Source: Varroa destructor
Lineage: Eukaryota; Arthropoda; Arachnida; Mesostigmata; Varroidae
Length of the DNA stretch: 64,000 nucleotides
Assembly: GCF_002443255.2 (NCBI RefSeq)
Contig: NW_019211457.1
Span: 16,044,374 to 16,108,373 of the forward strand
Direction of reading: 5' to 3'
Shown here: positions 38,697-51,511 of the stretch, piece by piece
Layout: the number at the start of each line of letters is the position of its first letter
Numbering within the stretch: position 1 is the first letter of the stretch
Notes under the pieces: generated by a model
Database searches by the model: none
What the model saw: the letters and a program-made list of their open reading frames with translations, nothing else
What the model was told of the DNA's origin: nothing
Program-made: the position numbers and the translations under genes

Positions 38697-40575
38697 GAGA
38701 TATGATCGTTCGTGTATTGTCGTCTGCTTCAACCATCATTGTCAGAATGGTAGTGCTGACAACTTAGAGTACTTGTCGGAAACATTGCCAAATGTAATAA
38801 CCGTGATGACGGGGCTTTTTTAGATTTGATTTATAATTTCACCCATTCCTCCCCCGGACCCCATTTGTTTTACGTTCCCCGCCCGTTTCCAGGGAGGGTC
38901 GGGGCAGTCACCAGAAGCAAATGTGAACACCGAAGCGGGAACATCACTGGCTCGACGAGTTAAAACGATGGGTTTCACTGTAGCAGAACCGGTTAGAACG
39001 ACTATTGTCGACAGAGTAAACTGTGCATGTACCCGGGTCGCGCAATCTTGATAAGGGACAGAATTCCCGCTTAGACAGTGCGTTGCCCCATCTGGGTTAG
39101 CACGACCGGAATTAAATGCTTGCTCACCTTAATAAAATGGTCCGTGTTTATGTTGGCAATACTGCAGACGTAGAGCTCAATTCTTATTGTTGTTAGCTGA
39201 TGTTGAGCTGATTGCTTATTGACGTTGTCAATAAACTGTGCGAGGTGCCAAGTCAGATCTTACACGGTCAAATCTTTAGTTAACACGGTCAGACTAGCGA
39301 GAAAAAAATCATGTTTTGTCAAAGTTCACTTTGTTATGGCACACGATTGCCAGTATACCACCTAATAGACGTCTTTGACAGGTAGATGATTAGTTACAAC
39401 TGAGTAATTATTTTACACGAATCAAATCAATCAATAACATGCTCACCGGCTGTTTTCATAGATTAGTCAAATCAAGAGATTGCCCCCGATCAAGGACGGT
39501 AAATACAGATCAATTTCAATGGAAGTTACTTCTTCAAAAAAGAATTGCCCGCATGTTCACTGTCGTATGACGCAGTATACAGTTTCCGCATCGCTTTCTC
39601 AGCTGAATTCAAATCCCACGCAAAATCAGCATCCCTTTATCAATTAATTGTACTCTATTGTTTTATTTTTGTTTATCTGAACAACAACCCACGAGGCTCA
39701 GACATCATAAGATTGTCAAGGAAGTCCGTAGTCAGCAGACATAATCGCTCTGAATTGTAATTATGTGTATAATATTCACATGTTATTGATGCACGCGTGG
39801 CGAGAGCGCGTGACTGTCGCTAAATAATGTTTACTCATAGCTTGGGCTTTAGCATACTTCAATTGCCGACTGGCTTGTCGTCCGGCTGTCTGACTTGGGG
39901 CTTGGCACTCTTTTTCTCCCTTTTTAGTTGGCAGGAACTTTTCCCTGTAACTACTCAGTTCTACAAGTTGTATACGTCTCAGAAGAGTTCGCTTTATATC
40001 CATTTACGAAATGTTTCATCGAAGTATTTCTTTCAGCCATATGAACCCCATATCTCTATTGATCTTTATTCTTCGTCAGTTTTACCATTCCACTGGTAAC
40101 TTCATTGATTTCATTTTCACCACATTTAGTCAATCGATTATTACTACTGCTACTGCTGCTAGATCCCCCAGGACCGCCGAATAGATCCCCCTTAGACCCT
40201 ACCAAATGTTATGCTCAGGTTTTGCCCAGGCGCGTCTCAAACGTCTCGTGCCCGGCCGATACCGTTTCTTTCGTTGCGGCCTAGCCAAAATAATTTCTAT
40301 CAATTTCCGGTGGGCAAAAAACTCACAAAATCGACAGCTGCCTTCAAAGCGGTTAACGCGCAACTTGAACCTCATACGTCCAATTGATTACTTCACTTCC
40401 CTTCAACTTCCCTCACATGCGAAACATACGCATACAGACGTAACCATCACCATCCTGTGCTCCGTCATTGATGCGTCTTCGCTGTCGGCCGATAACAATA
40501 GTTTGTCTAAAAAGACTTCTTCCATATTTACGAATTTTTATACCCAATACATCTATAATACGTATATACATATAT
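38696..40575. other. No recognised gene
   Basis: Contains a C-rich then G-rich patch (38845-38905) with a weak ccccg/cggggg-type fold, and a short (ACT/GCT)n run (40143-40160). Frames at 39.5-40.1 kb give Phe/Leu/Ser-rich translations without a domain. The + frame from 40206 runs into the gap. Confidence 0.45.
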
Positions 40576-40675
40576 NNNNNNNNNNNNNNNNNNNNNNNNN
40601 NNNNNNNNNNNNNNNNNNNNNNNNNNNNNNNNNNNNNNNNNNNNNNNNNNNNNNNNNNNNNNNNNNNNNNNNNNN
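40576..40675. other. Assembly gap (100 N)
   Basis: Exactly 100 N. The left flank ends in tatatacatatat and the right flank begins tattgagcg, again a break at TA-rich simple repeat. Confidence 0.99.
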
Positions 40676-40779
40676 TATTGAGCGTTAATCTTCTCCTAGA
40701 TAAAATTCGTGTATATTTATTCAACGCTATAATAATCAAGATAGACTCGCGCGTGCAATTCAGAGACGTCTAAAGAACG

Positions 40780-41016
40780 TTAAGTGACAAACGCTCGTTT
40801 GTTTGTCATACCTATAGTATGTATATATATATACAATATGGGCTGTGTGGAAACACTGAAATGATCGATGAGAACCACTGTGATATCGACAGACGGAGCT
40901 TCAAATATAGTCTGAAGTATATGAGGCTGCCAGCGACCAATTTCGACGACGTCGAAAATGGAGTTTCGACGAAAACTGTTAACTAGAGCGTCGCAGGTGG
41001 TACCGAGTACGACCAA
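40780..41016 (-). pseudogene. Possible integrase relic interrupted by a TA repeat
   Basis: The frame stays open on the - strand from about 41120 down to 40780. It contains PHILQTIFEAPSVDI and a few residues later VVLIDHFS. Ty3/Gypsy-type integrases have a linker ending in a Val-Asp-Ile-like segment before the core, and then a hydrophobic strand ending in Ile-Asp-x-Phe-Ser with the first catalytic Asp. The Gly-Pro-Leu-Pro stretch expected between them is missing, and the Trp-x-Glu-Ala block expected after is not recognisable. The C-terminal part of the frame is encoded by a TA microsatellite (40822-40833). A chance match is a serious alternative. Confidence 0.18.
40822..40833 (+). repeat. Short TA microsatellite
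   Basis: A TA run of six units. Confidence 0.8.
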
Positions 41017-41237
41017 GAAAGATAACGAAGTAACGGCACGATGGCGACGACAACGAAGAAAGACAATAAAATGATAAGCGGAAATTTGATAGAGAATTAA
41101 ATCAGCAAACTGGGCGTTTGTTTATTGTTTCGATTTATATATGTGTGCTACATTGGGATCGAGAAAGGAAACCGCAGACATTTATTTGAATTGAAGTAAA
41201 CTAGATTACGGTCGGTTGGAAGAAATTGTTTTTGATC

Positions 41238-41254
41238 TTTTTTTTTTTTTTTTT
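41238..41254 (+). repeat. T17 homopolymer
   Basis: Seventeen T residues; equivalent to an A tail on the - strand. No element body is recognised beside it. Confidence 0.9.
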
Positions 41255-44200
41255 CTCGTTATTATTTTTTCTTACAGAGCTGCTTAGTGACACATTTAAA
41301 ATACCTTGTAATTAATACATTTTAAATTTTTTGCCCATTTTATGAGTCCAGGTTGCGTGCTTTAGCTAAAGTAAAGTGGTAATAAATGCAACGAATTGAA
41401 ATGACCGGTCGAAACTTAATAGCGCCCGAAACAAACTTTTTTTTCCATCATCAAATATATCTATTGAACTATTGGCTTACACTTGTTCCCTGCACCATAT
41501 CTCTGGCACCCTAGATTTAGTGGCATTAATAAATAAGTCTCAATTCAGTCTCTAGCTAACAGGAAATTGGCTGCATGGCCACCGTCTACCAGGCCGATTC
41601 GTCTTGTAAACAGGAACTCCCGAAAAAGATTTTGTCGGCCGTTCAGGCCTAGTGATCGCGTAGAGACTGGCGTTGCATGCATTGTGAAAATTATAGGGTT
41701 GGGATAGGTAAGTGGACGGAGTGCCGGTTCCCCCTAGATACTGCAATAACTGCTTTGAGAGCGTAACTGTATCTCTGTAGTAAACAGTGAACGTCGATCG
41801 ACCAGCATCTCCAACAGCTGTTCGCGTTTGGGGCCATACGGTACAGGCAGAAGGTGCGTCGACAAGTTTAGATTCCGGCCTGAGAAGTAACGCCTGCCAG
41901 GAACGATATCCTGAAGTAGAAGAAGAGACCCCACAAGGATAGAGTTATTAAATACGATGTCCTTCTCGCAATTTCTTCGGCAGTTTGCAATCCCGATCCT
42001 ATTTTGCGTCGTGCCTCTGTTATTTAAATGACGCCAAAATACTGTCGGATTTAAGGACGATCTACTGAAATTGAAACACTTGGATATTCATGTACATGTA
42101 TAGATGCGAGATAACATGCTTTTAAACGATTATGTTTTTTTTTTAATGTTGTTTCCGATAATGCGAAGCCTTTTATTAAAAAATGTCATTTGGCATCGGA
42201 CGTTTGGAATCGGAATTCACAACTCTGACTGATTATAAAGTCAACCTGAAATAAACTCAAGCAAGCTTTAGGGTTTCTTGTATCATTCCGTTGACATTTA
42301 AGCGATTTGCCTGTTCACATCTATCCATATTTCGCTGTTACAACTTTTCCTATTCGATAGAGGGGGCCCATACCGACAATGCAGGCGCACACTTTAACTT
42401 AACTCACGTACTTCAGAACCTCTGGAATGGCTTATCCATCATGTCTTAGAAATGCTGGCAACAAGACTGTGCTTGACAGTTCGCCTTGATTCTGTAAACG
42501 TTACGACTTCGGCATCGTCAGATTCCTCTAGAATACGCACTGCCTGTATTATAACCAGTACAGCTAAGTTAAGGAGGGACTGCGGAATAGGCCAAATATA
42601 GCCTATTCTTCTCATGGTCCACGACTCTACCTACAGTCGAGACGCAATTCGTATGCGTATTTATTAAGCGTGAAAATTCCTCAAACCCGTTAGACATATT
42701 CGCTTTCAAATCACTGCATCGTGCATTCCCTTCTGTTTCCTTCTGCCATCTTTCGTGTCTTACCCGGCGTTTGCCCACGGGCATGGCTAGAGACGTAGTT
42801 GCTTCTCGTCATTTGCGAGAGCTACCCAGAATAGTTGACTGCTCTTCCGGACACAGAGATTACTAAACCTGAGGTACCTTTGATGTATCAATAGAGATGA
42901 ATATTCGTAAGAAAAAAAGCGGCAGAATTAAATCTTGACTGTGACGCACATTTTTTCTTAAGCGTCGAGCCAATTGGTCCGTGATAGGTTCCATCATCTC
43001 CTTCAGTTATTTAATAATAACAAAAAGGACCGAAACCTTCAGCTTACGCGTTATCTCTGTTTTAGGTCTTTCGTTGTTAAATTAAGTCGCCCTTGTCGGC
43101 TGAACTGCAATACAAAAGTCGGTTAAACTTCCACCGGATTAATTTAGCTTTTATAAACGTCTAGACAACAAGAATCAACTTGTTAGTTCGATCATATTGG
43201 GTGAGCTCGTTCACCGGTTTCAAATCATATAACCACACTGCCAGTGAAGATACGCGGCTTTTCTTACTATCAGAGTAGAGACAGATGCTTCGAAATAGAT
43301 AATTATCGCAGCAAGATTGGATGTATATTTTCCTTAGTCTCTATTAAGAAGACTTCGTTTTGCCTCTTCCCCCCCAAACACTTATTCCCAATAACGCGAT
43401 GGCAACGCGCATCTAACAGACAGTCGGATGCATTTGTTATCAGAAAGTTTGACCGATATGTATATGTACCATATATCCCGAAACGGGGAAAGTTTCGTTG
43501 TTGGGGGCATCGGGAGGCGCCTGAGCCTCGATAGAACCCACTCCCATTGTGGCTACCCCTGTAAGTACTTTCATGTTAGCCCCGATCCGTGTCCCTTTTG
43601 AACCTCTCTCCGCCCACCTATATTCGCTGGCAGCTATGACAGAGAAGGAGAAACAGCGAGAAAGACAGAAAACAGGCTCCGGCCTCGTGTGGCCTTGTAA
43701 TAATAAAAGTAGTAGTTATCAACGAATCGTAATGCGCTAATTTTCTCATTTCTCATTTACGTCAGCCAGCCGATGCGATGCGTTTGAGATTGGCGATATG
43801 AATGAGTGTGGAGGCCAAAACTCAGTGGCAGTTCTAGAGTAATTTTAGAACTCTATACAATGAAGTGGACGAATGCCTAGATCGCGCAAGCGCACGAATG
43901 GTGGCTGTGGGGCCGTAGCAAGTCCACAACGTGTAGGGGTTGTCTCGGGGGAAGAGCTCAACGGGGTATAAAAATTGGATAGTTTTAGTCACCAAGGGGT
44001 GCGGGGGAGAGCATGAAACTGCACTCGAATAATTGTCGACTCAGCAGTTAGACGTAGTGACATGGCAGAGTCGTCGCGCCACTTGGGACAGTTGGTGTGG
44101 AGACATTAATGTGGTACACACGTCGGAAATAAGAGAAAATGCGAGACAATTAGAGGAGATTTTGAAGCGAAGTATGTAGGAATTATCACTTCAGTTTTAC

Positions 44201-44598
44201 AAACTTCTCGCTTTGCCCTGAGCGGCTCTTTCGATGGGGATCATGTATAGAGGTGAAGACTTACGCCCCGCATATGGACTAGATAAGATATGCGAAAGAT
44301 AATTTGTTGTATGTTTACATACCTTAATATAAAGGAGTAATATATATGACACCAACACTTACCCCCTCAAATTAGGGAAACTCAATAATAGTGCATGTAC
44401 GATACGAATTATCGATAAGCAACTAAGACGTCTCTTAATCTGTCCATAATAATCCCGAATATGATCATTAACCTCACTACATGCTACGACTAACAGGCCA
44501 CACCACGTGTTAATATTATCTAGTATCATAAAATAAAAATAACATGTAGCCATTAGGGTGTGTATATCTTGCTTTTGGGCGCACTAGGCTATACTGTG

Positions 44599-44621
44599 AT
44601 ATGTACTACATATGTACATAT
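44599..44621. repeat. Inverted repeat, 8-bp arms
   Basis: Arms atatgtac and gtacatat around a 7-base loop. Confidence 0.8.
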
Positions 44622-45389
44622 ATCATCAGTTGCGATGTTTTCACTGATTAGTTTCGCCAGCTGGGGGTCGCTAGGTATTGCAGGTAGTCATTTACTAATT
44701 TTTACTTCTCCCGTTCTGCTGTTGAGGCGCTTCCCCATCCACTCCGTCAACATCTGTAATATGGGTTTGTTAATGGGCAGTGCCAACAAAGCAAGTGTAA
44801 AGGCAGAGAATAAAGTAAAAGGAGAGAGAATATAGACCCGACCGCAGCCGCAGGGAACAGGCGTAGCGATAGGGCGTCGTCTGTCTATCGTGAAATGATG
44901 GGGTAAGCGCCATGAAACACCCAATTCCTAAAGTCCCCTACAAACCAGACGCTTGCTTCTGTATTCCCGCTAAAACGTCTACATCATCGCGGTCGCACGA
45001 GCGATGCCCCTGTACCGGCTATAGCGTGCAAAGCATAACGCTTCAAGGAGAACTTTGCCCAACGACTACGGTGCCGCAATTGCACGGAACCCATATTACC
45101 GATTCATTATTTGATGTTGATCGTAATTCAAAACGCTAGCACCAAGATCGGCGACCAGCAACAAGACTGGTGAAATGCTGAATGCGCACCTTTAAAGTTG
45201 GGGATAGCCCCTATAGAAACTTTCCCAAGTTTCGATTTCCAAGAAACCTCATTTTCGAATTCGACCCGCGCCCAAAGCAAAGACAAAGTGATGTCGCTAT
45301 TTGGAAAAGAGGCCACACCGTCTAGTAGCTGTTAACAGCAAGGAGACTCATCATAGACGTTGCCCTATGAACCATAAATCAGATGAGGC

Positions 45390-45405
45390 ACGTGCATATG
45401 CACGT
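45390..45405. repeat. Perfect 16-bp palindrome
   Basis: acgtgcatatgcacgt is its own reverse complement. Confidence 0.9.
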
Positions 45406-45716
45406 TTAGCCACTACTGTTTTCAAATGTAACGCCCCAGTGAGGTTGGCGGGAAATTTAAATGGGATCATTGCGTGTGGCCGCGGCGGAAGCCATGTGAG
45501 AATCACCTGCTTGTCGGTCGCAACCGCAGTTCAGAAAGGGCACCAGAACGAGTGGTTGTAGCCCCTTCAAGCGATTTTCACAGGGAAATCATAGGCATGC
45601 CGGAAATACAACAGTTAAGGACCATATAAATAGTAGCAGTGGCTAAATACGTGCACGGTCGGGTAAGATAGGATTCTACGCGCAATTGAAAAAAACCTTG
45701 GCTGTTGTTGAGCGAA

Positions 45717-45734
45717 AAGGGCAGGTTTGCCCTT
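45717..45734. repeat. Hairpin, 7-bp stem and 4-base loop
   Basis: Arms aagggca and tgccctt around ggtt. No T tract follows, and in a eukaryotic context it is not read as a terminator. Confidence 0.75.
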
Positions 45735-47107
45735 CAGACAAACGCCACTTGAACTGTACCGTCCAGTGAATACTACAATATAAGAATCTGGCTATTTGTA
45801 AATGTTATGAGCAATAAATAGATTCGATAAATGTAAGTTCAAGATAAAATTTTACACGGATAAAGTTAATCAAAAACAGAAACCATAACTCGAAAGAAAA
45901 CGCAAGTTATTTTTCTGTTAGTGTTCAGATGAAACATTTTTAATAGCGATTTAAAAAGATATCTTCATTACACATTTTTGCACAGCTGCAAAAGCTAGTA
46001 GCACTTGTAGTCATTTGCGAAATTACCATAATCGGTAGAGAGTTGGGGTGAGATGCAGTGCGGCATTGGTTAGATTTGAACCTAATTTAAGAATAGGTAC
46101 CAGCTTCTATATATTGAACGTATAACCTATCCACGATACGGATCTTTTAGGTCATTAATGTAATAATTGCTGTAAAAAAATACTGGTCGATACATTTAAT
46201 TGCAAAAACTTGCTTAACTTATGCTATGTTTTAAGATGGTTTTCGAAACGTCGAAGGTTGAAATGTACCTGATACATTTCATTTTTTCAACCAAAATCAA
46301 TACAGCCGATGCTCTCTGTTTGTTAATAACATTGCTTTATCGAGTTTTAATAATTTTAGCTAGTAGTCATTATCCCACTGGATAGCTGGGCTGTTCATGA
46401 GAAATCAGTGCTAAGGATAGGGTCCAATTAGACCGGCAAACTCATCTATTGTCGGCACGTACGTCGATCAGGCGGCAATGAGCCGTACTGGCCACCTTCG
46501 TAACTAGTTTCATCGTTTAGATGCCCCTTATCAGCGTAGCATTCTGTCGTCCTTTCCTCTTTTATATGTCGTAGACGCTAAAACTTTGTCTCTTCGAATG
46601 TTGCCATCAGTATAGCCACGCGCTCCACAAACTCGAACAATCAAACATACACACACAGACGCCCAGCGTTTCGGCACCCGCAGCGACAGTGCTATCACGC
46701 CGGCATCGGTAGCTTGTTCACAGGGGAAATGAAACACCTCTTGTTTTATCAGCCTATTTACAGTCAGTCTATCGGTACCTCGCCGCTTCCTCGAAACTGC
46801 CACTTGATTGTAGTGGACATTCGAATAGGAGCAGAGCCAGCCAGAGCTATCAGTGTTAATGCTGTCGTGGTCCCAATAGCACAACGTTGGACTTCCATGT
46901 GCTGCTGGTGCTGGCCAACGCGATCCTACCTTTGCTACTGTTGGTGAAGGAAACTTTTGAAAATAGCCTTAATTAACATATGTACGAACTATTTTTACTC
47001 CCCCCTCCACCCGTACTGACCGAAGTCCGAAGGAGGCACAGTGAGGGAAAAGAATCGTTAGAGAAAGAGAGGTGCGAACGTAGGTCTGGGTAGTAACAAC
47101 CCCGGCC

Positions 47108-47123
47108 GGGGGGGGGGGGGGGG
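47108..47123 (+). repeat. G16 homopolymer
   Basis: Sixteen G residues directly after cccggcc. It can form a quadruplex or an intramolecular fold with the preceding C run. Its length may be inexact. Confidence 0.85.
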
Positions 47124-48526
47124 AATACAATGTTACGGCAAGCTTACAGAACGAAGAGTGGTATGGGCCAAGTGCATTGGAGTTGGAGAAATGCTGTTGG
47201 CAATGAAGTACTGGAAAAGCGGGAATGATCATCTGAATGATGTCAGGATGAAAGCATGAATGCGAGCTCTCAATTAACGGAGGGGACATACACAGCCTCT
47301 CAATAACGAAAAAGGGTATGTGGACCCGTAAGCCTTTACCAAGCATAACAACTCGGCCCGTCTATAAACTTTCTATTCGCTTGCTTTAATGTGGCCTAGG
47401 TCGAACTCGACATAGAGCTCGTTCTATTGCTGGCCCTGTTCTCAGACCCAGTCCCGAGCTCCGGGTGGACAGGTCACAGGTCTGCAGCGGTCCATATATT
47501 CGAATCGCTACAAATAAGTGGATTTGTACCCATTTCAGTTTTACTCTCGTTCTGCTGATGTTTCGTAAATTGTCGTTATTAGGCAAGTTTGAATGATTAG
47601 CTATGCAGACAACAAATGAGAAGAACATAGAAAATTTCTTGACTTTAGCAATAAGGAATAAAGGGGCTGAATAAGACGACCGATTGAGAATTGGCTTTCT
47701 ATGTCTGAGCGCCCGCGTAGAGTGTATGGAATGATAGTAAATACATTTAGTCGTGATATTCTCTGTGTGTCACGCGATAGTTTTTGGGCAATCTACGGGA
47801 AAAGTATAAGCGAATGCAGCCTGTCGCTCTACATCATACAGAAAAAGAAGGCAAAAGGGCAAACTAGACAAACGCTGAGGTAGATTTTGGGGCGCACTCG
47901 AAAGTCGACGACAAAGATCCTCTTTCTAGCAGCTTCGAAGTACCTATTCCAACGAAATTGTTTAGTTAAATTTTACATAGTTTTTTTTTCAAATAGTAGA
48001 TAAGTTCACATCAAAACCAACACAAAGGGGACAGAAATCATACACTAGCAATTCCCCGATCTCGAAGCACCTGTGGCTGCTCTATGGATGCAATTCCCAT
48101 CAACTACCGCTTCTCCAGCTGCTGATCCTACTGCTGGAGCACCATGACCTTCTCGCTCTCTTTCGTTTCCCTCTTCGCGAACCCCGCTAAAAGTACCTCC
48201 AACTTGCTGAAGTGAATACGCGACTGAAGTTAGCGGTTGGCATTTCGACGCAGGTGCAATTAAGCGAGTTCATCAAAAGTCTACCATCACGGTAGCCATA
48301 GGGTGCTCAGAAAGGTAGGAGCTGAATCGAACACGAAGAACATCGCTAAACCGGAGTAGGTTTCGGCGGTTGGCAAGAGGTGAGATAAGTTTTGCACGCA
48401 CAAGTCCATCAGACAGCGGTTGGGGATGTAGTCGAATTGGTTCCTGGTGGAAAATAAAAGTGCAGTCACATTTCGAATCGTTCGAAAGTCTCGCGGGAAG
48501 CCTTTGCGACGTGTGTGCAGACAGTA

Positions 48527-48545
48527 TTATATATATATATATATA
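48527..48545 (+). repeat. TA microsatellite
   Basis: About nine TA units inside a - strand frame, where they encode an Ile/Tyr run. Confidence 0.9.
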
Positions 48546-50316
48546 GGGATGCAGAGCTGCGGGCTCTTTAGAGATTGTCGTTCCGCAACTGCTGTGCAGA
48601 GATGTTAGCCTCACAGAAAGTGCGTGCGACGCTTGTCAACGAACATTCGAAGACAGCTGTAGAAATCATCTGCAAATCAACGCTCTCTTACCGATCTGAG
48701 GGCAGATCAATTGTTTAAGCGAAGCAACGGTGTTATTTACTAAAGTCTTACCAAACTATATATTTACTGTTCCGCTATGAAGTACTCACGGGCACCAGTT
48801 TCATCATATACTCTTATTTCTACGTTTCTACTTAACGTACATGGGAGTAATCGGTCTACAGTTAGTTTAAACCTACAATGAGGCCCTAGACTGACTTAAG
48901 CAAGCGACATGAGTAATGAAATTTTGGTAAGACTCCGTCTCTGATAGAAATCCAAAAATTGACATATTAGATTTTTGCCAGGGTTGTATAGAAGTATTGA
49001 TTACTAATGCCTTTTCATTAATCTGTACGGTTTGAAAAAGATTGTTTGTAGTATTGCAGAAAATTGTAAGGAGAATTGATATCCAGCTCCTAAGATTGTA
49101 TATAATAATATGCGTTAATTTCAGACAGGGAAGCCTCGCATCCTCTGAGCGCATACTATCCATAGACCTAAATAAAAGAAACTATCCAGCAAAGTTTTAT
49201 TATATGCCCTTCACTTAATTGACTAAATATATATTCGTTTTTCAATAAAATCCTAATTTTGTTAGATCTTGCTAACAAGCTCTAATGACTCAATATCTGC
49301 TTGTTGCCATTACCCGTAGGAAGCTAATAGCACCAGACTCTGCTGCTTATGTTCTTTTAGCAAAAAAAAAGATAATTTTGGGGAGTCTTCAAAGGAAAGT
49401 AACAGAAAAAAATAGACTGAAAAGGCAACAATAAATTGTGACGGACATCGTACGTTCTACGAAAATGGGATGTTCTTAAACCTCAAAAGCTAAGTACAAC
49501 GATGACGATAAAGTGACAGAGGCCCTAAGCCAGGCTTCTTACGCTAACCTTCTCCAGTTTCCAGCTGGTGAGGCTGAAGAACGCCGGCAAGAATATAGCG
49601 CTATTTTGGGAAGGTAATTTTCTACTTGTTTTCTGTGGTACGGCAATGCCTGGCGACGGCAGGAGAACGCTGTCTTTGCAGTGCAATTGGGGTAGCCACT
49701 TAGCCTGAGCGCAGGCGACAATCCCCACACCCGGGGGATCAGGCTGGTAAAAGGATGTCAAGCGACGCAGCCCTGGGGATTTGGTCCTGCAACGGAGTTC
49801 GCAGCACTAAAAAAAAGTGGTGGACTCGGGCAGTGGCGGCGGTAGCGAAAGCATACGTTTCTTAAAAAGATGTACATAGGCCTTATCGGCTGCTGCCGCA
49901 GCCGCTGCTATCGCTAATGAAGAACTAGGTCTGAAGCGCCCTAGTTGAGGAGAGGGATTAAACATTGTGAGCTATTTAGCGTTATGGGCCAGTAAAAGAT
50001 CCCTTTGCCCACAGCCAAATGAAAGTAAGACAAAATAGCAAACAATTCTAGAGCAAATAAAACGAGATTAGTTATGGTGAAAACAAGGATAGAGACGGAC
50101 AATTTAGACTATTTCAATATAAAGTTACTGCCGCTATCGGTTTCGCTGTTTCTGATGCCGCCGTTGACGCCTTCTGTTGCTGTTCGGTGTTTGGCGTCAA
50201 AGAGAGGTATCTACTATGCTAATCCCATGCTACTGAAAGGTTCAGCGTTTGCTACAGCAGGGGTGCAGGGTACTACCTCTGCTGTTGCCTCCGCTACTAG
50301 TACTTCTCTACTGCAG

Positions 50317-50679
50317 CTTCTATAACGCATACGTATGTAGATGCATGTGAAATCGTGTGCGGGTAAGCAGGAAAATGCTTTCTTTCATTTTACTCGCAGC
50401 ATGGCAGAGATGCGTGCCGAGCTTCTTCTGCTGAAGGCAGCGAGGCTTCGAGGAGAAACCTCACGCGGGCAAAGGGGGTAAGGCAAAGAAGGACGAGATC
50501 TAGCATTCTACGACGGAAGGGCATGTAGACGAGGACGAGTGCATAGAAGTGTATGTGGTTCTATATCCTCCCCATAATTGCCCCTTTCTTGCGGCAGTCC
50601 CAAGCGGATACGCTGCTCATGTGGGACCTTCGGCCAGAGCACCCCGGTACAAGCAGTCCCTCTCCCCCCTCTTCGCTAG
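50317..50679 (+). CDS. Possible spliced three-exon fragment, unassigned
   Basis: Three short segments are joined by good-looking splice signals in one continuing frame. Exon 50317-50362 follows a pyrimidine-rich acceptor (tacttctctactgcag) and ends at gtaagc. Exon 50400-50477 follows tttcattttactcgcag and ends at gtaagg; it encodes a Leu/Ala/Arg-rich stretch (MAEMRAELLLLKAARLRGE). Exon 50598-50679 follows gcccctttcttgcggcag and runs to an in-frame TAG. The first intron would be 37 bases, which is short for most animals, and the second 120. The surrounding 50.3-51.5 kb is GC-richer than its neighbours. No domain is recognised, so this rests on splice signals and open phase only. Confidence 0.17.
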
Positions 50680-50747
50680 TCCCCCTGCCACTGCGTGAGC
50701 AGTAGATGAAATAAAGGGGTAAAGACTCAGTCCAATAGTTTGGCGTG

Positions 50748-50874
50748 GCTGGACTGGTGAAGTGGTTGGGGTAAAATGTGGGGTGAGTTAGTTGCTGCTG
50801 CAGCTACTACTACTGCTGCTGGTGGAGAGACTTCGTCCGATTAAGTTAATGAAAATTGAGCTTGCCAGTCCAGC
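50748..50874. repeat. Inverted 10-mers 107 bases apart
   Basis: gctggactgg (50748-50757) and ccagtccagc (50865-50874) are exact reverse complements. A GCT/ACT trinucleotide patch (50791-50825) lies between them. Confidence 0.7.
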
Positions 50875-51190
50875 TTGCTAGTAGGCTCTGCCTACCAGTA
50901 ACCTCCTGCAGGTTATTGAGGGGACGTTTTTGCTCAGAGGCTCTACGACGCCTTTACGCTTTCTCTGGAGGCCTTAAGGGTTCCGGCGTTCCGTAAGCAC
51001 CCACAGACGCTACAATCTGCAGCGGTCTGCTCGTAAAGCCGCTGACCAAACCTCTTCAGCCCTGCTGACTCTCTTTGGACTTTGAATCATCAGCAACCAA
51101 CAGCGGCCACCGTAGCCACTGCGCGAGACCAACGCACGCGGAAAGCCCCACTGCCGTTAGTTCCATAGTCGCCCCGGAGGCAAACACTAT

Positions 51191-51511
51191 GTGGCAGTAG
51201 CCTGCAGAACACCTAATGTGTCTGTCTGCGAGTGCGTGTGTGCTTGCCCGCTGCTTGATATAGGCAAAAGCAGTCGTTCCTTTGCGCCTATGAACTACTG
51301 CGTCTACTGCAACTGGCTAGAAGCATTCCCACTCGTTCGAGCCAACTCTGCGAGGGACCACTGCGAGCCCGAAGTAGGTCGCTTTGGTTGGAGCCAGCCA
51401 CAACAGCCAACTCGAATATTTTTCGAGGCGGTAGCTCAGCATATGCTTGACTATACGCGCATATGGGTAGGCGGCTCAGTGGGCACATGGCCAGTGAGCA
51501 GTAGCAGTTAG
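51191..51511 (+). pseudogene. Possible retroelement integrase-core relic
   Basis: The open frame of 106 codons begins at a GTG; the first ATG in frame is 51289. Residues encoded at 51311-51334 are NWLEAFPL. This matches the Trp-x-Glu-Ala-x-Pro-Leu block that follows the first catalytic Asp in Ty3/Gypsy integrases. Fifteen residues later comes RFG, where these proteins have Arg-Phe-Gly about 18 residues on. The position of the catalytic Asp, just before the Tyr of VYC, is a Val encoded by GTC, one base from GAC. The rest of the frame does not match well. If real it is a dead fragment. It lies upstream of the RT-like piece at 53.7 kb, the wrong order for a single element. Confidence 0.3.

Larger units (their letters stand above)
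41255..50316. other. No recognised gene
   Basis: Contains T10 (42135-42144), inverted repeats (44599-44621, 45390-45405 and 45717-45734), G16 (47108-47123) and a TA run (48527-48545). Several 70-125-codon frames occur (for example 46969-47346 and 46531-46884 on -), none with a recognised domain. A 75-codon + frame at 44912-45139 has clustered Cys but no standard zinc-knuckle spacing. Confidence 0.45.

Noticed and set aside
40206..40688. 160-codon + strand frame
   Set aside because: It runs through the 100-N gap, so its length is artificial.
44912..45139. Cys-rich frame (HERCPCTGY and others) recalling gag zinc knuckles and a following protease motif
   Set aside because: The Cys-x2-Cys-x4-His-x4-Cys spacing is absent and the protease Asp-Thr-Gly is not present.
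45717..45734. GC-rich hairpin resembling a bacterial terminator
   Set aside because: There is no following T tract and no bacterial gene context.
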